DNA from: Paucibacter sp963740455
GTDB lineage: Bacteria > Pseudomonadota > Gammaproteobacteria > Burkholderiales > Burkholderiaceae_C
Assembly: GCA_963740455.1 (NCBI GenBank)
Contig: CAVUEF010000006.1
Location: forward strand, 323,587 to 387,586
Direction of reading: 5' to 3'
DNA length: 64,000 nt
Under the pieces are notes generated by a model. It saw only the letters and a program-made list of their open reading frames with translations, did not search any database and was not told where the DNA came from. The first letter of the stretch is position 1, and the number at the start of each line of letters is the position of its first letter. Positions 54,435 through 61,745 of the stretch are shown in pieces. Position numbers and translations under genes: made by a program.

Positions 54435-54730
54435 AGCCGCACTCCATGGGCAAGCGCCTCGGTGTGCACCGGCTGCAGCGGGGTTTGAGGGTCCAGCAGC
54501 AGTACATCGACCTTGCGACCATCGAACAGGCGCTCGGCGCGCACCGCCAGACGCGCCGCCAGCCAGACCTTGCGCTGCAGTGGCCGGGGCGATCGCACCA
54601 GCAAGTCCACGTCACCCCCTCGCGCGGCGTCATCCACCCGCGAACCGTACAGCCACACCTCGCAATCGCCGCCGAGCTCGTCGGCGAACTGCTTCTTTAG
54701 CATCTGGCTTTGTGTTGCGGGCAGTCGCAT
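54431..54730 (-). CDS. mntA: MntA-like minimal nucleotidyltransferase antitoxin
   Basis: A 99-residue MNT-domain protein with the nucleotidyltransferase signature GSRVDDAARGGDVDLLV (GS-x10-DVD) and a third acidic strand in RKVDVLLLD. It would adenylylate HepT to keep it inactive, as established for MntA/HepT pairs. The gene pair order and 4-bp overlap fit the known module. Confidence 0.88.
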   Translation of the reverse strand: MRLPATQSQMLKKQFADELGGDCEVWLYGSRVDDAARGGDVDLLVRSPRPLQRKVWLAARLAVRAERLFDGRKVDVLLLDPQTPLQPVHTEALAHGVRL

Positions 54731-54773
54731 GGCGTGATGAGTAGGCTATCCGGAGTTGGCCGTGTGTGAGCCG

Positions 54774-54830
54774 TCAGATTTTGCCTGACTGCGCCAGGTA
54801 GTCGGCCAAGCGATGCTTGTCACGGCTCAT
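54774..54830 (-). pseudogene. 18-codon N-terminal stub of a HEPN (DUF86) toxin gene
   Basis: Directly after the second MNT gene, with the usual ATGA overlap, a frame reads MSRDKHRLADYLAQSGKI and stops. The first residues match the typical start of DUF86/HepT proteins (MSRDPxRLxDYL). The remainder of the gene is missing; what follows is unrelated. It is a truncated toxin gene. Confidence 0.65.
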
Positions 54831-55117
54831 ACAGGCCGGGCCTCCGCGATCACCAGTGCCCGAAACCTGTCGGGCAGCGCGTTAGGCGTAAGCACGTCCA
54901 CCGGCACGCCGAGCAGCTTGGCCAGCTCATGACGGATCGCACCAATGTCAAACAGCGTCGTGTCTGGCGTCGGGTCGATCAGGATGTCGAGATCACTGCT
55001 GTCTGTGTCCTGACCGTGCAAGACGGAGCCAAACACCCGAGCATTCATGGCACGGTGAGACTCGACGACACGGCGAATCGCGGCGCGGTTCGAGTGCAAG
55101 GCTTCAAACGGCTTCAT
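54827..55117 (-). CDS. Second MNT-domain nucleotidyltransferase, orphaned antitoxin
   Basis: A 96-residue MntA-like protein with intact signature GSVLHGQDTDSSDLDILID and a third acidic residue in VPVDVLTPNAL. Its HEPN partner is reduced to the overlapping 18-codon stub, so this antitoxin seems to be an orphan. It differs clearly from the MntA at 54.4 kb, and is not a duplicate of it. HigA ends 18 bp upstream on the same strand, so it may ride on the higBA transcript. Confidence 0.85.
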   Translation of the reverse strand: MKPFEALHSNRAAIRRVVESHRAMNARVFGSVLHGQDTDSSDLDILIDPTPDTTLFDIGAIRHELAKLLGVPVDVLTPNALPDRFRALVIAEARPV

Positions 55118-55135
55118 GCTGTTCTCTCACAGCTG

Positions 55136-55507
55136 TTACCCGGTGACGGTTTCGGCGATCAGGACGTTCGCCGGAATGCCCAGGCTGTGGTGCAGCCTGC
55201 GGATCATGGCCAGGGTCAATGGACGCTTGCGGTTCAAAACTTCGTAGACCCGGTTGCTCTTGCCGATGATGGGCTCAAGATCCTTGATGGACAGACCACT
55301 TTGCTCCATCCGGAATTTGATCGCCTCGACCGGGTCGGGCGCAGCGATGGGTACGTGCTTGGACTCGTAGGCCTGCACCAGCGTGGCCAGGATGTCCAGG
55401 CGATCCCCCTGCGGTGTACCCAGATCTGGATCGGCATCCATCAAGGCCGAAATCTCTTTGAGCGTGGCCTTGTAGTCTGCTTTGGTGTGGATGGGGCGGA
55501 TGTCCAT
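55136..55507 (-). CDS. higA: HigA-like antitoxin
   Basis: A 123-residue antitoxin. The N-terminal half (MDIRPIHTKADYKATLKEI) is the HigA type; a helix-turn-helix lies at about residues 72-110 (LSIKDLEPIIGKSNRVYEVL then LTLAMIRRLHHSLGIP). It neutralises HigB and represses the operon. HigB lies upstream, giving the toxin-first order of higBA modules, with 18 bp between the genes. A fragment of its 3' end recurs at 58.06-58.17 kb. Confidence 0.92.
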   Translation of the reverse strand: MDIRPIHTKADYKATLKEISALMDADPDLGTPQGDRLDILATLVQAYESKHVPIAAPDPVEAIKFRMEQSGLSIKDLEPIIGKSNRVYEVLNRKRPLTLAMIRRLHHSLGIPANVLIAETVTG

Positions 55508-55525
55508 GTTTTCCTCCGTGGCCGT

Positions 55526-55828
55526 TCAGGCCGACTCGATGGTTTCAGTGTCGACTGCGTCGTATTCCTTGTGGGTACCGACAAACTTCACGTAGACGAT
55601 CTGCAACTTGTAGGCAATCGCCACGATCAGCCGGTAGTCGTTGCCTTTGATATTGAAGACGACACGCCGGTTCTTCAGCACGCTGGCGCTGCGGTATCGC
55701 GCCTTGATGTCTGCGGGCTGGGTCCAGGACGCTTTTGTCGCCTCCTCGTGCCACGCTTTCAGCGCTTGCTCAGCGTCGCGATGCACCTCCCAGAAGGCGC
55801 GAAGGGTGGACACGGCAATCACTCGCAT
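55526..55828 (-). CDS. higB: HigB-like mRNA interferase toxin
   Basis: A 100-residue RelE-superfamily ribonuclease toxin. The segments ALKAWHEEATKASWTQPADI and FNIKGNDYRLIVAIAYKL followed by VKFVGTHKEYD match the HigB family; the GTHKEYD end is the active-site strand. Its ATG lies 7 nt from the -10 box. Confidence 0.93.
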   Translation of the reverse strand: MRVIAVSTLRAFWEVHRDAEQALKAWHEEATKASWTQPADIKARYRSASVLKNRRVVFNIKGNDYRLIVAIAYKLQIVYVKFVGTHKEYDAVDTETIESA

Positions 55829-55835
55829 TGTTCAC

Positions 55836-55864
55836 AGTGTAGTCCCAAATTGGGACTTTGACAA
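55836..55864 (-). promoter_or_regulatory. higBA promoter with embedded operator
   Basis: On the minus strand TTGTCA (55864-55859) and TACACT (55841-55836) are spaced 17 bp. Nearly all of the spacer is a perfect palindrome, AGTCCCAA-T-TTGGGACT on the minus strand (55857-55841). The -10 ends 7 nt before the higB ATG, so transcription should start at or near the ATG (leaderless). The operator is ideally placed for HigA repression. Confidence 0.75.
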
Positions 55865-55967
55865 CCGTGACACCTTGCGCCGTTGAAGTGAGGTCGGTGC
55901 TGGCGTGCGATGCCATCAAAGGCTCGGGCCACAACGCAGAGGTTCAGCTGTCACAATCCCGCCCACG

Positions 55968-57830
55968 ATGTTCTGGCTCTCTCTCGACGCTTTCCTGACC
56001 CGCATACGCCCCTGGCGCGAGCCGCTGTCGTTGCTGCTCGACGCCGTCGTGGTGGCCTTGGCCTGGCAGGCCACTTATCTGTTCCGGCTCGGCTTCTCGA
56101 ACTGGCTCTCAGAGCGGCCCAGCTATGACGGCGCGGTGCTGGCCGGCCTGGTGGCGCTCTATGCGCTGGTGCTGTGGCTGCTCAAGGTGCCCAAGTGCAT
56201 GTGGCGCTTCAGCGGCTTTGGCGAGATCAAACGCCTGACGCTGGCCTGCGCCATCGCCGGCACGCTCGGCGCCACCGTCGTGCTGATGGCCCGGCTCAGT
56301 GGCGTGCCGCGCGCCGTGCTGGCCCTGCATCCGGTGTTCACGGTCATCGCGCTGGCCATGATGCGCATGGGCTACCGCATGCTGTACGAGCATATGCGCG
56401 GGCGCATCAGCGGCAGCTCGGTCGAGTCGCACCGCGTGCTGGTGATGGGCGCGGGCCACGCGGCGCGGCTGCTGGTGGCCGGCATCCAGCACCAAGGCTG
56501 GGTGGTGGTGGGGCTGCTCGACGACGACCCGGCCAAGCTTGACGCGCGCGTGGTCGGCATTCCGGTGCTGGGCGAGCTCGGCGATGTGGGGCGGCTCGCC
56601 CGGCTGCACGGCATCACCCACGTGATCGTGGCGATGCCGTCGGCAGCGCCGCTGCAGCGCCGCCGCGCGCTCGATCTGGCTGCCGATACGGGCTTGCATG
56701 TGCAGACCGTTCCCAGCAGCAGCGAACTGCTGTCGGGCCGCAAGCTCGACCAGTTGCGCGACATCGAGCCCGAAGACCTGCTTGGGCGGGAGCCGGTCAA
56801 GTTAGATGAGGCCGGCATCAGCGAGGCCTTGAGCGGCCGCGTCGTGCTGATCACCGGCGCGGGCGGCAGCATAGGCAGCGAGCTGTGCCGCCAGGTGGCG
56901 CGCTTCGGCCCGAACCGAATCGTGCTCTACGAGCAAAGCGAGTTCGCGCTCTACCAGATCGAGCAGGACCTCACCGAGCGCTTTCCGCTGATTCCGCTGC
57001 TGCGGCTGGTGGGCGACGTGAAGGACCTGGAGCACCTGCGCCACACCTTCGCGCGCACCAAGCCCAACATCGTGTTCCATGCCGCGGCCTACAAACATGT
57101 GCCGCTGATGGAGCAGGAGAACGCCTGGGCCGCGCTGCGCAACAACACGCTGGGCACCTATCACGCGGCGCTGGCCGCAGCGGAGGCCGGCGTCGAGCGT
57201 TTCGTGCTGATCAGCACCGACAAGGCGGTGAACCCGACCAATGTGATGGGCGCCACCAAGCGCGCGGCCGAACTCGTCATCAGCCAGATGGCCTCACAAG
57301 GCCATGCGACCAAGTTCATGGCCGTGCGCTTCGGCAATGTGCTGGGGTCGAGCGGCAGCGTCATCCCCAAGTTCAAGGAGCAGATCTCCAAAGGCGGCCC
57401 GGTCACAGTGACGCACCCCGACATCACGCGCTATTTCATGACCATCCCCGAGGCCGCGCGTCTCGTGGTGCAGGCGGCAGCGCTGGGCGAAACCGGCCAG
57501 GTCTACGTGCTCGACATGGGCGAGCCGGTGCGCATCAAAGACCTGGCGCGCGACATGATCCGTCTCTCAGGTCGCAGCCTCGACGAAGTCCGCATCGAGT
57601 TCACCGGCCTGCGGCCTGGCGAAAAGCTGTTCGAGGAACTGCTGGCCGACAGCGACACCACGGTGCCCACCGCCATCGCAAGGTTGAGCGTGGCCAGGCT
57701 GAATGATGCGGAGGCTGCGGGGCAGGTGCTAGCTTGGCTGTGCGCGCTGGAAGAAGGCGCCACAGTGCTGGACGACGCCGCCGTGCGCCGGGCGCTGCGC
57801 GATCTGGTGCGCGAATTCACGTCAGCCTGA
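55968..57830 (+). CDS. wbpM: Membrane-bound nucleotide-sugar 4,6-dehydratase (WbpM/PglF/CapD-like)
   Basis: A 620-residue protein that converts UDP-GlcNAc to the 4-keto-6-deoxy sugar, the entry step to bacillosamine- or QuiNAc-type residues. Four membrane helices occupy residues about 15-130, then a CoA-binding-like linker domain (VLVMGAGHAARLLVAGI), then the SDR domain with ITGAGGSIGSELC (near residue 290) and STDKAVNPTNVMGATK near 420, where Met/Lys replace the usual Tyr-based triad as in WbpM. Residues about 357-497 recur as two DNA fragments downstream. It follows the PglC-like gene after the inserted toxin-antitoxin block. Confidence 0.95.
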   Translation: MFWLSLDAFLTRIRPWREPLSLLLDAVVVALAWQATYLFRLGFSNWLSERPSYDGAVLAGLVALYALVLWLLKVPKCMWRFSGFGEIKRLTLACAIAGTLGATVVLMARLSGVPRAVLALHPVFTVIALAMMRMGYRMLYEHMRGRISGSSVESHRVLVMGAGHAARLLVAGIQHQGWVVVGLLDDDPAKLDARVVGIPVLGELGDVGRLARLHGITHVIVAMPSAAPLQRRRALDLAADTGLHVQTVPSSSELLSGRKLDQLRDIEPEDLLGREPVKLDEAGISEALSGRVVLITGAGGSIGSELCRQVARFGPNRIVLYEQSEFALYQIEQDLTERFPLIPLLRLVGDVKDLEHLRHTFARTKPNIVFHAAAYKHVPLMEQENAWAALRNNTLGTYHAALAAAEAGVERFVLISTDKAVNPTNVMGATKRAAELVISQMASQGHATKFMAVRFGNVLGSSGSVIPKFKEQISKGGPVTVTHPDITRYFMTIPEAARLVVQAAALGETGQVYVLDMGEPVRIKDLARDMIRLSGRSLDEVRIEFTGLRPGEKLFEELLADSDTTVPTAIARLSVARLNDAEAAGQVLAWLCALEEGATVLDDAAVRRALRDLVREFTSA

Positions 57831-58062
57831 ACAGCGCATTGGTGCAGGACGCCGTGATCCGCAAAAATCGAGATCGTTGGAGAGACTGCGAACAACATCC
57901 AGTGCATAGCCCCAGAGTTTGCTATGCGGCATTGCGACATTCCTTGGCAGATCATGTGTCGGCGCCTTGCGCGAACTTTGCGGGTAGTCCTGACGCTGGT
58001 GGCGCTGACCATCGGCATGGTGCTGCCCATCGGCACACGCTGGATTGACGCGGCGCGCTTGC
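57831..58062. other. Intergenic remnant, possible truncated exported-protein start
   Basis: After wbpM the plus strand carries a short frame whose middle reads RRLARTLRVVLTLVALTIGM, a signal-anchor-like sequence (about 57957-58016), which runs into the higA fragment. It may be the 5' remnant of a gene cut by recombination. No complete gene is visible. Confidence 0.3.
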
Positions 58063-58170
58063 GCTGTTACCCGGCGATGGTTTCAGCGATCAGGACGTCC
58101 GCCGGAATGCCCAGGCTGTGGTGCAGCCTGCGGATCATGGCCAGGGTCAATGGACGCTTGCGGATTCAAA
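58063..58170 (-). pseudogene. 3' fragment of higA
   Basis: This 108-bp stretch is nearly identical to 55132-55239, covering the last ~34 codons and stop of higA on the same strand, with a few substitutions and one extra base near its end (ggattc for ggttc). No upstream part of higA or any higB is attached. It is a relic of another higBA copy or of a duplication. Confidence 0.85.
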
Positions 58171-58282
58171 CCAGAACTTGTGCGCTTCCCCAGCGCGTCA
58201 CCGGCGGCGCCGTTTCGCCGTCCACGATCAGCCTGAAACAGGCATCCACGATCGCTGAAATACGCACGTGTGCGATTCGGCC

Positions 58283-58311
58283 TTGCTAATGCATACAAAT
58301 ATTTGTATATT
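58283..58311 (+). promoter_or_regulatory. Promoter/operator of the second RelE/XRE module
   Basis: TTGCTA (58283-58288) and TATATT (58306-58311) are spaced 17 bp. A perfect 16-bp palindrome ATACAAAT-ATTTGTAT (58293-58308) lies in the spacer and overlaps the -10. The toxin ATG is 7 nt after the -10, so the transcript is predicted to be leaderless. Confidence 0.72.
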
Positions 58312-58317
58312 GCTCAC

Positions 58318-58656
58318 ATGCCCGATACCAAACCCGTTGAGTTCCGGGGTAGCTCGCTCGACGACCTGCGCGCGTTTCCGTTGTTCGTCCGACGAGAGGC
58401 TGGACACCAGATCGATCAAGTGCAACGCGGTCAAGATCCCGATGACTGGAAGCAGATGACCAACGTCGGCCAGGGCGTGAAGGAGATTCGGATCCGAGAC
58501 GTTTCGGGTGCCTACCGGATCATCTACGTGGCGAAATTCGTCGAAGCCGTGTTCGTGCTGCACTGCTTCCAGAAGAAGACCGAAAAGACCAGCTTGGCTG
58601 ACATCGACCAGGCTGCCAAGCGCTACCGCGAGCTGTTGAAGGAGATCAAGCCATGA
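58318..58656 (+). CDS. RelE-superfamily toxin (Gp49/HigB-like)
   Basis: A 112-residue toxin. The core VKEIRIRDVSGAYRIIYVAKF and VLHCFQKKTEKTSLADIDQA is the signature of the phage Gp49-like/COG4679 RelE family; FQKKT(x)KT is the conserved active-site strand. Its antitoxin gene overlaps by 4 bp. The module lies between wbpM and the first wbpM fragment. Confidence 0.92.
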   Translation: MPDTKPVEFRGSSLDDLRAFPLFVRREAGHQIDQVQRGQDPDDWKQMTNVGQGVKEIRIRDVSGAYRIIYVAKFVEAVFVLHCFQKKTEKTSLADIDQAAKRYRELLKEIKP

Positions 58657-58934
58657 GCCAGCAACGATTCACGAACGTTTTCGATGCGATAGAAGACACG
58701 CCGGCAGAGGCCGAGAACATGAAGCTGCGCTCGGTTTTGATGACGGCACTGAAGCGTCATATCACCCGCGCCGAGTTGAGCCAAGCTCAAGCTGCCCAGC
58801 TCTTCGGCGTGACGCAGCCCAGGATCTCCGATCTCATGCGCGGCAAGATCAATCTTTTCGCCCTCGATGCCTTGGTCAACATGGTCACGGCCGCGGGCTT
58901 GCACATCGAGATGCGAGTGATGGAAGCTGCCTGA
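58653..58934 (+). CDS. XRE-family antitoxin
   Basis: A 93-residue helix-turn-helix protein of the COG5606 type, partner of Gp49-like toxins. The HTH is in LSQAQAAQLFGVTQPRISDL followed by MRGKINLFALDALVNM (about residues 42-78). It overlaps the toxin gene as ATGA and should bind the 16-bp palindrome upstream. Confidence 0.92.
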   Translation: MSQQRFTNVFDAIEDTPAEAENMKLRSVLMTALKRHITRAELSQAQAAQLFGVTQPRISDLMRGKINLFALDALVNMVTAAGLHIEMRVMEAA

Positions 58935-59090
58935 GCACGGCAATTGCTGACACATGCAGGTGATCGAGCCGCGGTCGCGGCGGAAGGTCTCGCAAGCTCC
59001 GGCTGCCGGGCCACGCCGTCTTCGACGGGATCCGTTCAGACCTCGATGATGGTGTCGCTGTAGCTCGCCACTTTGGGATCATGGGTCGCA
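58935..59090. other. Short intergenic stretch with a possible ABC-ATPase tail
   Basis: On the minus strand, bases up to 59090 read DPKVASYSDTIIEV then stop (59039), resembling the last residues of MacB/LolD-type ABC ATPases. This is only 14 codons and adjoins the wbpM fragment, so it may be another broken gene end or chance. Nothing else is seen. Confidence 0.2.
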
Positions 59091-59436
59091 CCTGCGCCAC
59101 ACCTTCTCGCGCACCCGGCCCAACATCGTTTTCCATGCCGCCGCCTACAAGCATGTGCCGCTGATGGAGCAGGAGAACGCCTGGGCCGCGCTGCGCAACA
59201 ACACACTGGGCACCTATCACGCGGCATTGGCGGCGGCCGAGAATGGCGTCGAGCGCTTCGTGCTGATCAGCACCGACAAGGCGGTGAACCCGACCAATGT
59301 GATGGGCGCCACCAAACGCGCGGCCGAACTCGTCATCAGCCAGATGGCCTCACAAGGCCATGCAACCAAATTCATGGCGGTGCGCTTCGGCAATGTGCTG
59401 GGGTCGAGCGGTAGCGTCATCCCCAAGTTCAAGGAG
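59091..59436 (+). pseudogene. wbpM internal fragment 1
   Basis: Aligns without gaps to 57035-57380 of wbpM (346 bp, codons about 357-471), including STDKAVNPTNVMGATKRAAE. My hand count gives roughly 20 mismatches, mostly synonymous third-position changes, so it comes from a diverged, once-selected allele. The match begins and ends abruptly. It lies between the second RelE/XRE module and mqsRA. Confidence 0.92.
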
Positions 59437-59566
59437 GCAGCTGCTGTCAGCGCCTGGGTCCGGTTGTCGGGAAAGCATCTCGAACACAAAGCACGGTAAA
59501 CCGAAATCTCCGAAATCCCGAGCCAACCAACGCGCCAGGACACACCAACTAGGTTAGAATACATCT
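59437..59566 (+). promoter_or_regulatory. mqsRA upstream region
   Basis: A -10-like TAGAAT (59555-59560) ends 6 nt before the mqsR ATG, predicting a leaderless mRNA as in the neighbouring modules. An AGGTT half-site (59551-59555), the type bound by MqsA, overlaps it, but a complete AACCT-N3-AGGTT operator is not present. Confidence 0.45.
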
Positions 59567-59863
59567 ATGGAGAAGCCAACCCCGCACTGCAAGCTGCCCG
59601 TGGTCAAAGCATTCGTAGAGGCTGGCAAAGTCCGTGCAACCCGTTCGGCCAGGCTTGGAGCCACTGCGTTGGGGTTGGAACTCTCCGACATGTTGGCCGT
59701 TGTGATGGCACTGACGCCAGCCGATTTCTACAAGAGCATGACCACCCATGCCGATCACACGATATGGCAGGACGTGTACCGCCCGAGCACGCAGGCGGGC
59801 GACGTGTACCTGAAGCTGACGGTCATTCACGACGTGCTGATCGTGTCTTTCAAGGAGCTATGA
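59567..59863 (+). CDS. mqsR: MqsR-like mRNA interferase toxin
   Basis: A 98-residue RNase toxin that in E. coli cleaves mRNA at GC(U/A). The segments HCKLPVVKAFVEAGKVRATR, MALTPADFYKSMTTHADH and WQDVYRP match MqsR, with DVYLKLTVIHDVLIVSFKEL at the C-terminus. It overlaps mqsA by 4 bp, toxin first, as is usual for this family. Confidence 0.95.
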   Translation: MEKPTPHCKLPVVKAFVEAGKVRATRSARLGATALGLELSDMLAVVMALTPADFYKSMTTHADHTIWQDVYRPSTQAGDVYLKLTVIHDVLIVSFKEL

Positions 59864-60267
59864 CTATGAAATGCCCTGTTTGCGGCGCGGCGGAACTTAT
59901 CCACGACACCCGCGACCTTCCCTACGCCTACAAGGGCGAAACCACTGTAATTCCTGCGGTGACGGCCGATTTTTGCCCTGCGTGCGATGAGTCAATCACC
60001 GACATGGCCGAAACCGAGCGCGTCATGCGCGAGATGCAGGCGTTCAACAAGCAGGTGAACGCGGCCATCGTTGACCCCGCCTTCATCGTCAATGTGCGCA
60101 AGAAGCTCGACCTCGGCCAGCGCGAGGCCGCCGAAATCTTCGGCGGTGGTATCAATGCCTTCTCGCGCTACGAGAACGGCAAGACCAAGCCACCGCTGGC
60201 CTTGGTCAAGTTGTTGAAACTGCTGGACCGTCATCCCGACCTGCTCAACGAGGTCAGAGCCGCCTGA
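59860..60267 (+). CDS. mqsA: MqsA-like antitoxin
   Basis: A 135-residue antitoxin with an N-terminal zinc domain containing two CxxC pairs (KCPVCGAA and DFCPACDES) and a C-terminal helix-turn-helix (LDLGQREAAEIFGGGINAFS followed by RYENGKTKPP, about residues 85-115). It neutralises MqsR and represses transcription. The start ATG at 59860 lies in ATGACTATG; the second ATG (59866) is also possible. Confidence 0.95.
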   Translation: MTMKCPVCGAAELIHDTRDLPYAYKGETTVIPAVTADFCPACDESITDMAETERVMREMQAFNKQVNAAIVDPAFIVNVRKKLDLGQREAAEIFGGGINAFSRYENGKTKPPLALVKLLKLLDRHPDLLNEVRAA

Positions 60268-60365
60268 CCAATTGCGACAGCGGCCAGGCCTTGCGACTCA
60301 AGCTGTTGCCGATGGCACGCTCGGCGTGGCGAGCAAGCTTGGTGACTGTTGAATTCACAAGTTAG

Positions 60366-60402
60366 CATTGCAAATTGATCGTTACATGTTCAAAATGCAA
60401 TG
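60366..60402. promoter_or_regulatory. Imperfect inverted repeat at the ATPase gene start
   Basis: CATTGCAAATTGA (60366-60378) and TCAAAATGCAATG (60390-60402) form an imperfect inverted repeat overlapping the ATG. It might be an autoregulatory operator or an mRNA hairpin hiding the start. Confidence 0.35.
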
Positions 60403-61569
60403 ATGATAAAGAGAGAACTTCATCAGCTGATCGAGCGCAGGCTGACGCAATATCCAGCCGTGGCGCTGCTTGGGCCGCGTCAGGTCGGCAAGACCACCTT
60501 GGCGCGCGACATTGCCCGACAGCATCCGAATGCACTGCTGCTGGACCTCGAGCGCGAGTCCGACCGAGCAGCGCTGAGCCGGCCTGAGCTCTTCTTTCCT
60601 GCGCATCGCGATCGTTTGCTCATCCTCGATGAAGTGCAGTTGATGCCGCAATTGTTCAGCGCCCTGCGTCCCGAGATCGACGCAGACCGGCGACAGGGGC
60701 GCTTCCTGCTGCTGGGTTCGGCATCCGGCGAACTGCTGCGGCAAAGCGGAGAGTCGTTGGCGGGACGGGTGTCGTATCTGGAATTGACGCCGCTGCTGGC
60801 GGCCGAGCTGCCGCAAGCCGATCTTCTTGGCCTGCAATCGCTCTGGCTGCGCGGTGGCTATCCCTTGAGCTATCTGGCGCCTGACGACGAGAGCTCTTTT
60901 GCCTGGCGCACCGATTTCATCAGCACCTTCTTGCAACGCGACCTGCCCGGCATGGGGGTGCGCACGCCGGCCGAGACCTTGCGGCGCTTCTGGCAGATGC
61001 TGGCCCATCTGCAGGGTCAGCTGTTCAACGCCTCGCAACTGGGTCTTTCGCTGGGCGGTGCCTCGCACACCACGGCCACGCGTTATCTCGACTTGCTGGT
61101 CGACGCGCTGATGGTGCGGCGCTTGCCGCCCTTGCTCGCCAATGTCGGCAAACGTCTGGTGAAGTCACCCAAAGTCTATTTGCGCGATAGCGGCATGCTG
61201 CATGCACTGCTGGGCGTGTCCAGCGTGCGCGACCTGCAAGGCCACCCGGTGGCCGGCGCCTCCTGGGAGGGCTTTGTGGTCGAGCAGGTGGCCGCCAGTC
61301 TGCCGCCCGAGGCTAATCTGAGCTTCTATCGCACTGCAGCCGGAGCAGAGATCGATTTGGTGATCGAGCATCGCTCACGCCGAGTCGGGGTCGAGATCAA
61401 GCTTTCATCCGCGCCCAAACCCAGCAAAGGCTTTTGGCAGGCCATGCAAGATTTGCAGGCCGATCGCGGCTTCGTGCTTGCGCCGGTCGAGCGGCCTTAT
61501 CCCTTGGCCGACAAGGTCGACGTGTTGCCACTGAGCGAACTGGGCTTGCTGTTTGCGCAACTGCAGTGA
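60400..61569 (+). CDS. AAA-type ATPase with DUF4143 domain
   Basis: A 389-residue protein with Walker A GPRQVGKTT (residues about 26-34), Walker B LLILDEVQLMP near 72, and sensor LLGSASGELLRQS. The C-terminal part contains the nuclease-like fold region SFYRTAAGAEIDLVIEHRSR and GVEIKLSS (D-x-E-x-K arrangement), as in DUF4143 ATPases. Their function is unknown, though they are frequent in mobile and defence-rich regions. The ATG at 60400 or 60403 may be used. It lies between mqsRA and the second wbpM fragment. Confidence 0.88.
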   Translation: MMIKRELHQLIERRLTQYPAVALLGPRQVGKTTLARDIARQHPNALLLDLERESDRAALSRPELFFPAHRDRLLILDEVQLMPQLFSALRPEIDADRRQGRFLLLGSASGELLRQSGESLAGRVSYLELTPLLAAELPQADLLGLQSLWLRGGYPLSYLAPDDESSFAWRTDFISTFLQRDLPGMGVRTPAETLRRFWQMLAHLQGQLFNASQLGLSLGGASHTTATRYLDLLVDALMVRRLPPLLANVGKRLVKSPKVYLRDSGMLHALLGVSSVRDLQGHPVAGASWEGFVVEQVAASLPPEANLSFYRTAAGAEIDLVIEHRSRRVGVEIKLSSAPKPSKGFWQAMQDLQADRGFVLAPVERPYPLADKVDVLPLSELGLLFAQLQ

Positions 61570-61745
61570 ATTTCGTCAGAACTGGCGCCGCCCTTGTATC
61601 GTGCGTGACGCGCATCTGAGCTGGCAGCGTCTGGAGCGTCCGTGTGTTTGACTCTGTGCCAGAGTCTCTTGAATCAAATGAATCCGACGCGCCGACCGCG
61701 CACAATGCCGTCGGTGTCACGGTGCTGGCGGTCTTGATTTCGCCG
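61570..61745. other. Intergenic region between ATPase gene and wbpM fragment
   Basis: No gene, repeat or RNA is recognised here. The junction with the wbpM fragment at 61746 is abrupt. Confidence 0.4.
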
